A stretch of 64,000 nt of DNA. Origin: Limosilactobacillus pulli (lineage in GTDB: Bacteria; Bacillota; Bacilli; Lactobacillales; Lactobacillaceae). The notes below the pieces were generated by a model. It was given only the letters and a program-made list of their open reading frames with translations, was not told the origin of the DNA and did no database searches. Of the stretch, positions 25,177-33,891 are shown piece after piece. A program made the position numbers and the translations under genes. Position 1 is the first letter of the stretch, and the number at the start of each line of letters is the position of its first letter. The stretch spans positions 1 through 64,000 of the forward strand of contig NZ_CANCWQ010000008.1 of NCBI RefSeq assembly GCF_947381555.1. Reading direction: 5' to 3'.

Positions 25177-27159
25177 TTGACCAAAGAAATTACCATTGGG
25201 ATGATTGCCCATGTTGACGCTGGTAAAACCACGCTTTCTGAAGCACTGCTCTATCAGACAGGCACGATTCGCAAACTAGGGCGTGTCGACAATGGAGATG
25301 CTTTTTTAGACTCTGATCAGCTCGAAAAAAAAAGGGGGATTACGATTTTTTCGCATCAGGCCCACCTTGAGTATGACGATACATTGATTACGCTTTTGGA
25401 TACGCCGGGGCACGTTGATTTTGCCAGCCAAACAGAGCAGGTTCTGCACGTTTTGGACTATGCGATTCTGGTGATTTCGGCTACCGATGGCATCAAGGGC
25501 TATACCAAGACGCTGTGGCAGCTGCTAGCCAAAAATAAGATTCCCACGTTTGTTTTTGTTAATAAAATGGATGCCGATACCGCAGATGGCAAAACGATTC
25601 TAAAACAACTGCAAAAAGAGCTGTCACCAGGATGCTTTGCGTTAACTGACTTTGATGGCAATTTGCTTTCGCTTGATAAGCTGGACTATGAAGAACTGGC
25701 CATGCAAGATGATGATGCACTTTTAGAGTATCTGGACCAGGGACGCTTAAGCGATTCGCACATCCAAGCAATGATCCAGCAACGCAGGCTTTTCCCATGC
25801 TGTTTTGGTTCAGCACTAAAGCTGCAGGGAATCGATGCCTTATTGGTCGCGATTGCCAAATGGACCCAGTCAAAAGCGTTTGGTGATGAGTTTGCTGCCC
25901 GCGTCTTTAAGATTTCACATGACGATCGTGGTGAACGCTTGACCTGGGTACGAGTAATGGGCGGCATGCTCAAAGCAAAAACCGAGCTGTTGCCCGATCA
26001 AAAGGCCAATCAGCTGCGCATATATAATGGCGGACGGTTTAACATTGTCAACAGCGTCAAAGCCGGGCAGACTTGTGCAATTGCTGGTCTGACTGCTACC
26101 TATCCAGGACAAGGTCTGGGCAGCTTGCAAGACGATACACAGACGATCATGCAACCGGTTTTAAGCTATGCGATTGATCTAAAGGAAAATGACGTTCATC
26201 GGTGTCTTAAGGCCATGCAGACACTGGCCGATGAGGATCCGCAGCTGCACGTAGTCTGGAATGAACAGCTGCAAGAAATCCAGGTCCAGATCATGGGAAC
26301 CGTCCAATTGGAGATCCTTCAGCAACAGTTAGCGGAGCGCTTCGGATTGGACGTTGACTTTGTTGAAGGCGGGATTTTATATCGTGAGACCATCACGGCA
26401 CCAATCGAGGGCGTCGGACATTTTGAGCCCTTACGTCACTATGCCGAGGCTCATCTGAAATTGGAGCCGTTAAAACGCGGTACAGGGATGCAATATGCCA
26501 GCGATTGCAGCGTAAACGTGCTGAATAAAAATTGGCAGCATCAAATCATCACCAGTCTGGAACAATCCAGTCCTAGGGGTGTCTTGATCGGCGCACCCCT
26601 GATTGATGTCAAAGTAACACTGGTTGGCGGTCGTGCACATGTCAAGCATACCGAGGGCGGCGATTTTCGTCAGGCCGCCAGTCGAGCATTGCGTCAGGGA
26701 TTAATGATGCTAAAGGCGCAAAATCAGTGCCTACTGTTGGAGCCCTGGTATCGTTTCCGACTTACGGTGCCTGACAAACAAGTTGGCCGTGCACTTAATG
26801 ATCTGCAGCGCATGCATGGCAAGGTTGATCCAATTGACCAAACCAATCAATCTGGCCAGTTGATTGGCAGGACTGTACTGACAGGACTGGTCCCGGTTGC
26901 CCAGCTGCGCGACTATGCAACGGCACTGCGCAGCTATACGCATGGTCAAGGTCAGCTGGAATGTTTAGTGGATGGCTACCGACCGTGTCATAATGCTGAA
27001 AATTTCATCGAACAGGCTAACTATGTTCCAACTGCCGATCTTAAAAATACACCGGATTCAGTCTTTTGTGCGCATGGGGCGGGGTATCCGGTTAAATGGG
27101 ATCAAGTCCCCAATACCATGCACTGCGACTATTACTGCGACTTTATGCATAACAATTAA
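25177..27159 (+). CDS. TetM-like ribosomal-protection/EF-G-like translational GTPase
   Basis: GTPase of 660 residues related to elongation factor G and to ribosomal protection proteins. G1 AHVDAGKTT (11-19), the KKRGITI switch I (51-57), G3 DTPGH (75-79) and NKMD (129-132) are intact. Beta-barrel domain II, domain III (EDPQLHVVWNEQLQEIQVQIMG), domain IV and domain V follow. After domain V there is an extra segment of about 50 residues rich in Cys and His (FCAHGAGYP, CDYYCDF) that TetM and TetO lack. TTG start at 25177 with AAAGGAG. It may be a housekeeping or antibiotic-tolerance ribosome rescue factor; tetracycline resistance should not be assumed. No mobile element signs surround it. Confidence 0.8.
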   Translation: MTKEITIGMIAHVDAGKTTLSEALLYQTGTIRKLGRVDNGDAFLDSDQLEKKRGITIFSHQAHLEYDDTLITLLDTPGHVDFASQTEQVLHVLDYAILVISATDGIKGYTKTLWQLLAKNKIPTFVFVNKMDADTADGKTILKQLQKELSPGCFALTDFDGNLLSLDKLDYEELAMQDDDALLEYLDQGRLSDSHIQAMIQQRRLFPCCFGSALKLQGIDALLVAIAKWTQSKAFGDEFAARVFKISHDDRGERLTWVRVMGGMLKAKTELLPDQKANQLRIYNGGRFNIVNSVKAGQTCAIAGLTATYPGQGLGSLQDDTQTIMQPVLSYAIDLKENDVHRCLKAMQTLADEDPQLHVVWNEQLQEIQVQIMGTVQLEILQQQLAERFGLDVDFVEGGILYRETITAPIEGVGHFEPLRHYAEAHLKLEPLKRGTGMQYASDCSVNVLNKNWQHQIITSLEQSSPRGVLIGAPLIDVKVTLVGGRAHVKHTEGGDFRQAASRALRQGLMMLKAQNQCLLLEPWYRFRLTVPDKQVGRALNDLQRMHGKVDPIDQTNQSGQLIGRTVLTGLVPVAQLRDYATALRSYTHGQGQLECLVDGYRPCHNAENFIEQANYVPTADLKNTPDSVFCAHGAGYPVKWDQVPNTMHCDYYCDFMHNN

Positions 27160-27195
27160 TGCAGACGAATCGTCACACTGCAATCTAAACAACCT

Positions 27196-27237
27196 AAAAA
27201 CGCTCTGCTTGTCAATCTGGCAACCAGGGCGTTTTTA
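27196..27237. terminator. Bidirectional terminator after the TetM-like gene
   Basis: AAAAACGC/GCGTTTTT stem extended by CTG/CAG, with A and T runs outside; it also ends the convergent iminopeptidase gene. Confidence 0.85.
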
Positions 27238-27245
27238 AATAATAA

Positions 27246-28124
27246 TTAATCGTGCTGATTCAGCCAGTCTTGCAAGACAGCCTGATATTCCAGCGGCTTT
27301 TCGACGAACGACATATGCCGCGTTCCGTCAAACATATGCCATTTGGCGTTAGGCAGGGCATCATACATTGTCTTGGCAACTAGTGGTGTACATAGATCGT
27401 TGGTACCATTGGTAATCAGTGTTGGTACGTACAGATTCCGCAGTTTTTCGGTATAGTCATAGTCTTTTAGATTGCCGGTCGGGGTAAATTCATTGGGGCC
27501 CCAGGCAGTCTGATAGGCCAGCTCACCAACGTTTTTCTCGCGCCATAGATACTCTGGCGCATTCTCATCCGGCTCTGCAGCTGCATGCAGCTCCATAAAT
27601 CTGGCGTTGACTCGTTGATAGGCATCACCGGTAAAATCGTCAGCAGCCTCGGCTTTAGCAATAACGTCTTGATCTGCTTTACTCATAAAACTGATCAGGC
27701 GATGTTGCTCGCGACCCCATAATTGGGCATCGGAAAGGGTACTGGAAAGAATCAGGCTCTTGATTCCAGCAGGCATCTCATCACAAAGATACATAATTGC
27801 CAGCATCCCGCCCCAGGATTGACCAAGCAGGTGGATACGGTCCAGATGCAGCCGGTCGCGCAGATTCTTCAATTCACGCAGCCAGGTTTTAGCATTATAG
27901 ACGCGCGGATCATCTGGCATTGAAGAAAGACCGCAGCCAATCTGATCATACATGATTAATTGACGCTGATCATGCTTAGCCAGTTCATCCAATGACTCAA
28001 AATAGTTGTGCGTTGATCCGGGTCCGCCATGCAGCAGCAATAATGGCGCTTTGTCACTGGGTTCACCGACAATCCGGTAATACGTTCGGTAAGGTCCAAA
28101 TGGAATAAAACCGTCTTTGATCAT
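27246..28124 (-). CDS. pip: Proline iminopeptidase
   Basis: Alpha/beta hydrolase of 292 residues that removes N-terminal proline from peptides. LLLLHGGPGSTHNYFE carries the HGGPG oxyanion motif of family S33, GQSWGG the nucleophilic Ser (near 104), and NGTNDLCTP and DGTRHMSF the Asp and His. Lactobacillus PepI/PIP enzymes have this size and arrangement. ATG at 28124 is preceded by GGGAG; the TTG at 28139 is inside that ribosome site. Monocistronic. Part of peptide utilisation, together with the M20 peptidase elsewhere in the window. Confidence 0.9.
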   Translation of the reverse strand: MIKDGFIPFGPYRTYYRIVGEPSDKAPLLLLHGGPGSTHNYFESLDELAKHDQRQLIMYDQIGCGLSSMPDDPRVYNAKTWLRELKNLRDRLHLDRIHLLGQSWGGMLAIMYLCDEMPAGIKSLILSSTLSDAQLWGREQHRLISFMSKADQDVIAKAEAADDFTGDAYQRVNARFMELHAAAEPDENAPEYLWREKNVGELAYQTAWGPNEFTPTGNLKDYDYTEKLRNLYVPTLITNGTNDLCTPLVAKTMYDALPNAKWHMFDGTRHMSFVEKPLEYQAVLQDWLNQHD

Positions 28125-28272
28125 CAAAATCACTCCCAAAGCGAATTGTTGCTTATAATTTTAAGTTTCATTTTGATTAGTGACAAGTTGAAAATGAAAC
28201 CGTTTGAAAAATTAAGGTCTGAATCGATTGGTTTAGCAATTCAGGGATGCTAATCATTTTACAGCAGTTTGG

Positions 28273-28758
28273 TCATATTTTGTACCAGATTTCGTCAGCA
28301 TGCTCAGAAGCAGCGATACCGCGATTAACATAGCCATTTTTTTCATAAAACGGTACGCGATCAATCAAACAAGTCAAAGCAATATGGTGACGCTGATTTT
28401 GAATGGCCAGATCTTCAAACGCACTCAGCAGCTGCGAGCCGATGCCTTGACCGTGATATACGGGATCAACAGCAATCGTTTGAATCGTTTGGTTGCCACC
28501 AGGCTGCTGGCGATTTTGGACATCAGCTTCATACATCCAATCCTCAATGTATTCAAACTGCTGGTCAACAGCCGGACCAACAATAAAGCCAGCGATCCGA
28601 TCATATTCATCACGAGCAACTAAAAACGTATCGGCCAGTTGATTGATGCGGGCTTGGTATTGCTCGGCAGTACCAGCTTCAGCTTCATTAAAACCGAGCC
28701 GTTCAATTCTTAAAATAGCAGCCAAATCCTGAGGGTGAACGATATCAATCTTAGTCAT
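28273..28758 (-). CDS. GNAT family N-acetyltransferase
   Basis: Acetyl-CoA-dependent transferase of 161 residues. Motif A reads TIAVDPVYHGQGIGSQLLSAFE, with the Q-x-x-G-x-G/A type pyrophosphate loop (GQGIG), followed by a strand and PFYEKNGY, the motif B region. N-terminal RIERLGFNEAEAG resembles arylalkylamine-acetyltransferase-like members. The acceptor substrate is not identifiable. AAGGAG-like sequence precedes the ATG. Stands alone between the iminopeptidase and the PepSY gene. Confidence 0.85.
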   Translation of the reverse strand: MTKIDIVHPQDLAAILRIERLGFNEAEAGTAEQYQARINQLADTFLVARDEYDRIAGFIVGPAVDQQFEYIEDWMYEADVQNRQQPGGNQTIQTIAVDPVYHGQGIGSQLLSAFEDLAIQNQRHHIALTCLIDRVPFYEKNGYVNRGIAASEHADEIWYKI

Positions 28759-28855
28759 AGAAACTCCTTAAAATAATTGGCATAGGTAATAAGAATATTT
28801 AAAAAAAGCAAACGCATTAAAACTAAAATTTTAATGCTACTTTCGAAAAACAGGG

Positions 28856-28898
28856 AGATAAAAATACCCGCCAAGTTTTAAACAGCTTGACGAGCATT
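28856..28898 (-). terminator. Terminator of the PepSY gene
   Basis: On the minus strand ATGCTCGTCAAG pairs fully (with G-T pairs) with CTTGGCGGGTAT and is followed by TTTTT. Confidence 0.8.
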
Positions 28899-28904
28899 TT
28901 TTAG

Positions 28905-29450
28905 CTAATCATCGGTCTCGACACTGATCACCTTTTTGTTGACAGCATTGATTTTAACTTCGGTTTTTTGATGACCGTCAACCACGTCAACTTGCCAGAT
29001 CGTTTGACCATCATCGGTTTCCAGCGTCCATTCACGGCCTTGACCGGATTTAGCGGCTTTTTCAGCTAATTGATTAGCTTTTTGGCGGCTGATGACCTGA
29101 TTAAGCTTAATGGCTGTTTCATGATCATCTGCATCAAGCTTTTCGGTTTTGGCAGCTGACAATTTGCCAGTCTGTGCATCGATCTTAGCTGAGTATTCTT
29201 TTTGCGAATCAAATCCGGAAATCTCGTACTGGTAGTGATTCAGATGTTTTTCTAGACTGATTTCGCTAATTTTAGCCTTGGCATACTTTTGTTTGAATTT
29301 AGCAACGGCCTGTTTTTCATTCAATTTAATATTCTGAGCAGCAGCTTGGACCGTTTGCGACCATTCTGCTGTCGTGGCAAACGTCCCGCTTGACACCGTG
29401 GCAGCTAATAAAACCGCTGCAGTGAGCCGGATCAATTTGTGAGTTGTCAT
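28905..29450 (-). CDS. Secreted PepSY domain protein
   Basis: Exported protein of 181 residues. A signal peptide (about 1-27, LTAAVLLAATVSSGTFA) precedes two PepSY repeats: residues about 43-100 (AVAKFKQKYAKAKISEISLEKHLNHYQYEISGFD) and 120-180 (ANQLAEKAAKSGQGREWTLETDDGQTIWQVDVVDG). PepSY domains are thought to inhibit or chaperone secreted proteases or modulate wall enzymes. The ATG at 29450 has AAAGGAGG upstream; the frame is open further up but outside the plausible start. One copy of the TTACATAATATA motif lies directly before the ribosome site. Confidence 0.82.
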   Translation of the reverse strand: MTTHKLIRLTAAVLLAATVSSGTFATTAEWSQTVQAAAQNIKLNEKQAVAKFKQKYAKAKISEISLEKHLNHYQYEISGFDSQKEYSAKIDAQTGKLSAAKTEKLDADDHETAIKLNQVISRQKANQLAEKAAKSGQGREWTLETDDGQTIWQVDVVDGHQKTEVKINAVNKKVISVETDD

Positions 29451-29634
29451 AATTTTCCTCCTTTGATATATTATGTAATTGGCTATCTTTAAGTGGATGG
29501 CCTGCATCTCTAGCTTAATTATACAAAATAGCAAAGTGTTTTCAACTAATTGAACGATTGTCTGTTAGTTGACTAGTGATACCAAGCCATTAATGCTAAA
29601 ATGACGTTGAAATTCATGAAAAGGCGTTGATAGC

Positions 29635-30561
29635 ATGTGCACGGCAATCAGCTTTACAACCAGACAGCAGCACCGTTTTTTAGGCCGCACGATGGATTTT
29701 CCGCTTCGTTCCACACCTTGGCAGCAAGGTTATCTGCCAATTGATTATCATTGGCAGAGCCTGCCTAAATTCAATTCTTTTACTAATGATTATGCTATTT
29801 TGGGGGGCATGCGAGAAATCAATGGTCATTATTTAATTGGCGATGGCTTAAATTCAGCGGGGCTTTGGATAGCCGAGCTTTATTTTCCTGGTCCGCAGCT
29901 TTATTATGATCATCCCCAAGTGCATTGTCTAAATCTGTCGCCCCAAGACATGATTGGCTGGCTGCTGGGCATGCACGCGTCAGTTGCTGAAATCGCTGCG
30001 GAATTGGACTCAGTTGCGTTAAATGGCGTAATCTGGCATGACGATGACATCGTTCATCCCTTCCACTGGCTCTTAAATGACGATACAGGCACCTATCTGA
30101 TTGAACCCACGCAATATCATTTGACGCTTCAAGCCTTGCCGTTGGGGGTCTTGACCAATAGTCCCCGCTACGCAAAGCAGCGTCAAAAACTAACCAGTTA
30201 TCTAGGAATCGATCCAAAGGCCAGTGATGCTGAAGTAATGATGGCGATTCGCAGTTCCAAGGCTCCCCTGCCCTCACAAAGGACACCGACTTCACGCTTT
30301 ATCAATGCTGCGGTGAGTCTTTGGCAGGCATCCCCGTTCGACGATAGTGATCAAGAGGCATTTAGCCTGTCCTCTAAAATTTTAAAGCAAGTCGAAATGA
30401 ACCAGCTTCCCGGACATGACGTTTATACTCATTATCGAGAAACAGTCGACGCGCATGCACAAACCAGTTATTTTTATGATCTAACCACGCGGCAAAAACT
30501 GGTTCATCGTTTGCCTGATCTGATGGCGCGTTTCGATCAGCCATCCCTTTTTAAAAGCTAA
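29635..30561 (+). CDS. Choloylglycine hydrolase family (linear amide C-N hydrolase; bile salt hydrolase or penicillin acylase-like)
   Basis: N-terminal nucleophile hydrolase of 308 residues. Cys2 follows the initiator Met directly, as needed for autocatalytic exposure. Arg18 and Asp21 (GRTMDF), Asn175 (LTNSPRY) and Arg221 (TSRF) match the catalytic set of bile salt hydrolases. The segment that carries Asn82 in those enzymes (GLNFP) reads ELYFP here, and the substrate-pocket loops differ, so conjugated bile salt may not be the substrate; acyl-homoserine lactone or penicillin V-like amides are alternatives. AAGGCG precedes the ATG. It has its own terminator. Confidence 0.8.
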   Translation: MCTAISFTTRQQHRFLGRTMDFPLRSTPWQQGYLPIDYHWQSLPKFNSFTNDYAILGGMREINGHYLIGDGLNSAGLWIAELYFPGPQLYYDHPQVHCLNLSPQDMIGWLLGMHASVAEIAAELDSVALNGVIWHDDDIVHPFHWLLNDDTGTYLIEPTQYHLTLQALPLGVLTNSPRYAKQRQKLTSYLGIDPKASDAEVMMAIRSSKAPLPSQRTPTSRFINAAVSLWQASPFDDSDQEAFSLSSKILKQVEMNQLPGHDVYTHYRETVDAHAQTSYFYDLTTRQKLVHRLPDLMARFDQPSLFKS

Positions 30562-30562
30562 A

Positions 30563-30596
30563 AAAGCGTCTGGCGTATCCTGCCAGACGCTTTTAT
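30563..30596 (+). terminator. Terminator after the choloylglycine hydrolase gene
   Basis: AAGCGTCTGGC and GCCAGACGCTT, a perfect 11-bp stem, followed by TTATATT and preceded by an A-run. Confidence 0.9.
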
Positions 30597-30631
30597 ATTG
30601 ACAATGATAAGTTTTTAGATCTGCTTAGAAC

Positions 30632-31162
30632 TTAAATGCTGTATTGGCCCATGATTGCCATCTCATCCAAAACCTCGCCAATCGTAGCCTCATGAAGCTT
30701 GGCATATCTGGGTGCTACCATCAGCCCATCGTCTAGATAGTAATCGATAATATTGCGATAGCCCTTTCCTGGTTGAACCAATGGATTACGCTCAATCTGA
30801 ATGCGTGATTTCCGGGTTAATGGCGGGTACTGCCCGCGATAGTTTTCATCAAAGATTGCCCGATTCAAATCGTTGATCATCACGTGGTAATTGCAGATCA
30901 AGCGGTGTTGATTCATTTTGGCCAGGTCTTTTTTGTAAACATGCTTTTCAAGATACTGCAAAGTCTGAAAGGCCACTTTTGGATCCCATTCTCTTACAAA
31001 AGACTGGCCTTTGCGTACCTGCTTAATGGCTTTCTTAGTTGCGTCGGTATGCTTACACACTTTTTTGATTTTCTTCTTTGGCAAGACAACGATGATTGAT
31101 TCCAAAAGCTGCCAATCTGCTCCGGTAAGCGTCACGTAGATCCCTTCTTTACTTGATTTCAA
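30632..31162 (-). CDS. Unrecognised basic protein
   Basis: Open frame of 176 residues with no family I can name. It is rich in Lys, Arg, His and Tyr, with LPKKKIKKVCKHTDATKKAIKQV and KHVYKKDLAKMNQHRL as basic helical stretches, and ends with an acidic-hydrophobic helix (ATIGEVLDEMAIMGQYSI). No membrane helix or signal peptide. TTG at 31162 has a poor ribosome site; GTG at 31135, behind GAAGGGA, is the likelier start and would give 167 residues. Codon usage looks normal. Nucleic acid binding would suit the charge but is a guess. Confidence 0.65.
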   Translation of the reverse strand: MKSSKEGIYVTLTGADWQLLESIIVVLPKKKIKKVCKHTDATKKAIKQVRKGQSFVREWDPKVAFQTLQYLEKHVYKKDLAKMNQHRLICNYHVMINDLNRAIFDENYRGQYPPLTRKSRIQIERNPLVQPGKGYRNIIDYYLDDGLMVAPRYAKLHEATIGEVLDEMAIMGQYSI

Positions 31163-31495
31163 TCTAATCGGTCTTTTAAAACTTCAAGTATTATACCATG
31201 ATCAATATCAAATTCACGCATAAAGGGCTGAATATTTTTAGTAGTCAAAAATTTTGAACCTTATGGCTACTGTTATTTTGGCTGTAAAAAAGCATAATAT
31301 CGAAATGCAAAACGGTTTATCAATCAGCAAATAAAAATGAATTTACTGGCTGCTAATCAATGCTGACCTAAACAGGAGAGTTTTTACATAATATAAATTA
31401 TCGTTAATAAATTTACGGGATAATAGCAAGGATTGCCCTATTATTGCCAACCGTTTATCAGTTATAATTAAATAAAATGATTTGGGAGGAATCTT
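31163..31495. promoter_or_regulatory. Upstream region of the Na+/H+ antiporter
   Basis: About 330 AT-rich bases without a gene. It contains one copy of the dispersed motif (TTTACATAATATA at 31384-31396), a hairpin with ATAATAG/CTATTAT arms near 31421-31446 and a TATAAT about 30 bp before the start codon. Confidence 0.45.
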
Positions 31496-33508
31496 ATGAC
31501 CACTGTCTATATTGTTGGCTTACTTTTAATCACCGTCGTAGCAGCCAACATTGTTCATTTGCTCTGGCCGATTCTGCCATTAGCGATTTATCAGATACTA
31601 GCTGGAATCATGCTGAGCATTTTACCGATTGATACGCATGCAATTGTCTTAAAGCCGGAGCTATTTATGCTGTTGATAATTGCCCCATTGATGTTCAATG
31701 ATGGCCAAAACGTATCTTTTCGCCAACTTGCTCAAAACGTGCGCCAGATTTTATCAATGGCGGTAGGGTTGGCTATTGTAACGGTAATCTTGGTTGGTGG
31801 CGGCTTAAAACTGGCTCTGCCGCAGCATTTCACTTATGCTTTGGCATTTATGCTGGCAGCTATCATCACACCGACTGATGCCGTGGCGGTTAAGTCATTG
31901 ACAAACAATGTTGAGATGCCTAAAAACGTCAACGAGACCCTGGAATACGAGTCACTGTTCAATGATGCTTCAGGGCTGGTTTTGTTCAGTCTGGCAACCA
32001 GCACACTGACTTCAGGTGAGTTTTCAATTGGCCATGGCGTTTTAGTTTTCCTATACGTCTTTTTTGGCGGAATTCTTTTTGGCGCTTTGATGGGCTGGAT
32101 GCTGATTGCTTTAAGAACCACACTGATGCGAACCCACGTTGATATTGGCTCAATTGTCATCCCGATTAACGTCATGACTCCATTTGCCGTCTACTGGCTG
32201 GCTGAGGAAATACACCTGTCTGGAATCCTGGCAGTCGTAGCCGCTGGAATCGTCCATAGTATCCTGTATGATCAGCTGCGATTGACTTCCTCACGGGTTC
32301 AAAATGCCACGATAACCCTTTGGAGCATCATCGCGAGCCTGTTGAATGGATTTGTTTTTGTCCTTTTGGGGGTAATGCTGCCAGAAGTCGTCAGCCAGAC
32401 GCTAGCCGCAACCATCCTTAAGCTGGCCTTGCTGGGGTTGGGACTATACCTGACTCTAGGGCTGATTCGCTATCTATGGGCGCGCTTCAAGCTGGTTGAT
32501 ATGCATCATTCAGACAACATTAACCGCGACAGTCTCTTGCTGGCTTTAGGTGGAGTTCACGGTACGATTACGCTGGCGATGGCATTTTCTATCCCCGTTC
32601 TGACAGAAAGCGCGCAGCTGGCAACCCGTAATCAATTGATCCTGCTGGCAGCGATTGTGATCCTGATCAGTCTGACGGTTGGAACGCTGGCCTTCCCGCG
32701 TCTCTTACCGGCCAAAACCAAGAACTACACTAACGATGAGTTCCAAGATCAGCTGATTCATACCGTTCAATATGCAATCGATGAGCTCAGTGAGTCGCCT
32801 GATCATAAAAAAGAACAGGCCCTGGTGATTGATCAGCTAAGCAGTCAGATGACGCTGACGTTTAAGATCAACCGCAATGTCTATGATCGTTTGGCCAGTC
32901 AGGCACGGGGTGTTGAAATGCAGACGTTGGCTGAGCTGCGTGAAAATGGTGTCGTAACTGCTAAAGAAGAGCAGGTCTATGACCGAATGATTGGCCGCGA
33001 TGCCTTAATGCACAGTCAGCATGGCCTATTTGCCTTTTTGCGAATCTGGCACTACCGGCTGAAATGGAAACGACTGAGTTACAAGTTGCATAAACACCAT
33101 CCCCAAACGTTTAACGAAATGCAAAAGCTATATAGCAACAAGGCTTTGCAAGATAAGTCCAAAGCGGTTCGGCAACAGTATTTTGACCGTCTAGAATCAA
33201 TCTTTAGCATGACCATGACCGACGTTAACGAGTTTTTAGATGAGGTACAGACACCAGACAACGTGCATGAGGTTGCCATGGTACGGCGGATGTATCTGAA
33301 TCGGCAGCAGACACTGGATCGTTTCCATTCTCGTGGCGAGATGGATACCAATATCTTGCGTACGCTGGCCATCAAGGCCTTTCAAGATGAGCACAGCTAC
33401 GTTCAGCAGCAGGCTGCCGCTGGTGCGATTTCCGGTGAGCTGGCCAATGCATTGAATGAGCACATCTCAAACGATCAGCTGGTCTGCATCCAATCGTTTG
33501 AAGACTAA
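31496..33508 (+). CDS. CPA1-family Na+/H+ antiporter (NhaP-like)
   Basis: Membrane exchanger of 670 residues. Roughly 12 hydrophobic segments fill residues 1-405; ITPTDAVAVKS (near 125-135) and ESLFNDASGLVLF (near 151-163), with the Asn-Asp ion-binding pair, are diagnostic of CPA1. The region from about 410 to 670 is a long cytoplasmic domain, predicted helical, with many charged residues, presumably regulatory. GGGAGGAA lies before the ATG. Monocistronic. Expected to exchange Na+ (or K+) for protons in pH and salt tolerance, which fits with the osmoprotectant transporter in this window. Confidence 0.9.
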   Translation: MTTVYIVGLLLITVVAANIVHLLWPILPLAIYQILAGIMLSILPIDTHAIVLKPELFMLLIIAPLMFNDGQNVSFRQLAQNVRQILSMAVGLAIVTVILVGGGLKLALPQHFTYALAFMLAAIITPTDAVAVKSLTNNVEMPKNVNETLEYESLFNDASGLVLFSLATSTLTSGEFSIGHGVLVFLYVFFGGILFGALMGWMLIALRTTLMRTHVDIGSIVIPINVMTPFAVYWLAEEIHLSGILAVVAAGIVHSILYDQLRLTSSRVQNATITLWSIIASLLNGFVFVLLGVMLPEVVSQTLAATILKLALLGLGLYLTLGLIRYLWARFKLVDMHHSDNINRDSLLLALGGVHGTITLAMAFSIPVLTESAQLATRNQLILLAAIVILISLTVGTLAFPRLLPAKTKNYTNDEFQDQLIHTVQYAIDELSESPDHKKEQALVIDQLSSQMTLTFKINRNVYDRLASQARGVEMQTLAELRENGVVTAKEEQVYDRMIGRDALMHSQHGLFAFLRIWHYRLKWKRLSYKLHKHHPQTFNEMQKLYSNKALQDKSKAVRQQYFDRLESIFSMTMTDVNEFLDEVQTPDNVHEVAMVRRMYLNRQQTLDRFHSRGEMDTNILRTLAIKAFQDEHSYVQQQAAAGAISGELANALNEHISNDQLVCIQSFED

Positions 33509-33576
33509 TTATTTGACGACGTTTGGATATTGTGCTGCAAATATCGATTGCATCCCCTGTTACTCCCCTTTTAAAA

Positions 33577-33620
33577 AATCAGCCCTACTCAGTAATCTAC
33601 TGGGCGGGGCTGTTGTATTA
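33577..33620 (+). terminator. Probable terminator after the antiporter
   Basis: CAGCCC...AGTA and TACT...GGGCTG pair with internal mismatches; the T-tract (TTGTATT) is weak. Confidence 0.55.
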
Positions 33621-33668
33621 TGTTCAACTATAGATAGCATAAATTGACATATGCTGATAAAGCTGGGT

Positions 33669-33701
33669 ATAGCTGGTGCTTTCAGCTAGCAAGCCAGCTA
33701 T
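33669..33701. repeat. Inverted repeat
   Basis: ATAGCTGG (33669-33676) and CCAGCTAT (33694-33701) are perfect 8-bp arms, just upstream of the candidate antisense RNA promoter. Confidence 0.5.
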
Positions 33702-33723
33702 GATCATCTTCTTTTAGCTGAAA

Positions 33724-33752
33724 TTGCAAAACATTTTAAAACCAGTTATAAT
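33724..33752 (+). promoter_or_regulatory. Promoter of a candidate antisense RNA
   Basis: TTGCAA (33724-33729), a 17-bp spacer and a perfect TATAAT (33747-33752). There is no rightward protein gene downstream; it points into the 3' end of the leftward small-membrane-protein transcript. Confidence 0.6.
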
Positions 33753-33758
33753 TATACC

Positions 33759-33889
33759 GTAAACAAAAAGGCTAACGTGCTGGAACACGTTAGCCCATGT
33801 CCTTGAAAATCGACAGTGTTTCGCTTTATTTACAGATAAAACTACTTCACCATCTTAGAGCTGCCACTCATAAAGATGGTTTTTCTTTT
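33759..33889 (+). ncRNA. Candidate antisense RNA (type I antitoxin-like)
   Basis: A transcript started by the promoter at 33724-33752 would begin near 33759 and end at a rightward terminator whose arms ACCATCTT (33849-33856) and AAGATGGT (33873-33880) are followed by TTTTCTTTT. This RNA of about 130 nt would be complementary to nearly the whole 3' untranslated region of the leftward mRNA coding for the 56-residue membrane protein. Antitoxin RNAs of the TxpA/RatA and BsrG/SR4 pairs overlap their targets this way. Existence is inferred from sequence signals only. Confidence 0.5.
33764..33793 (-). terminator. Terminator of the small membrane protein transcript
   Basis: On the minus strand GGCTAACGTG and CACGTTAGCC form a perfect 10-bp stem with a six-base loop, followed by TTTTTG. 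On the plus strand no T-run follows, so it acts leftward only. Confidence 0.85.
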
Positions 33890-33891
33890 GG

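Noticed and set aside
25177..27159. Acquired tetracycline resistance gene
   Set aside because: Sequence has a different C-terminus, normal base composition and operon context with a chromosomal reductase; no mobile element adjacent.
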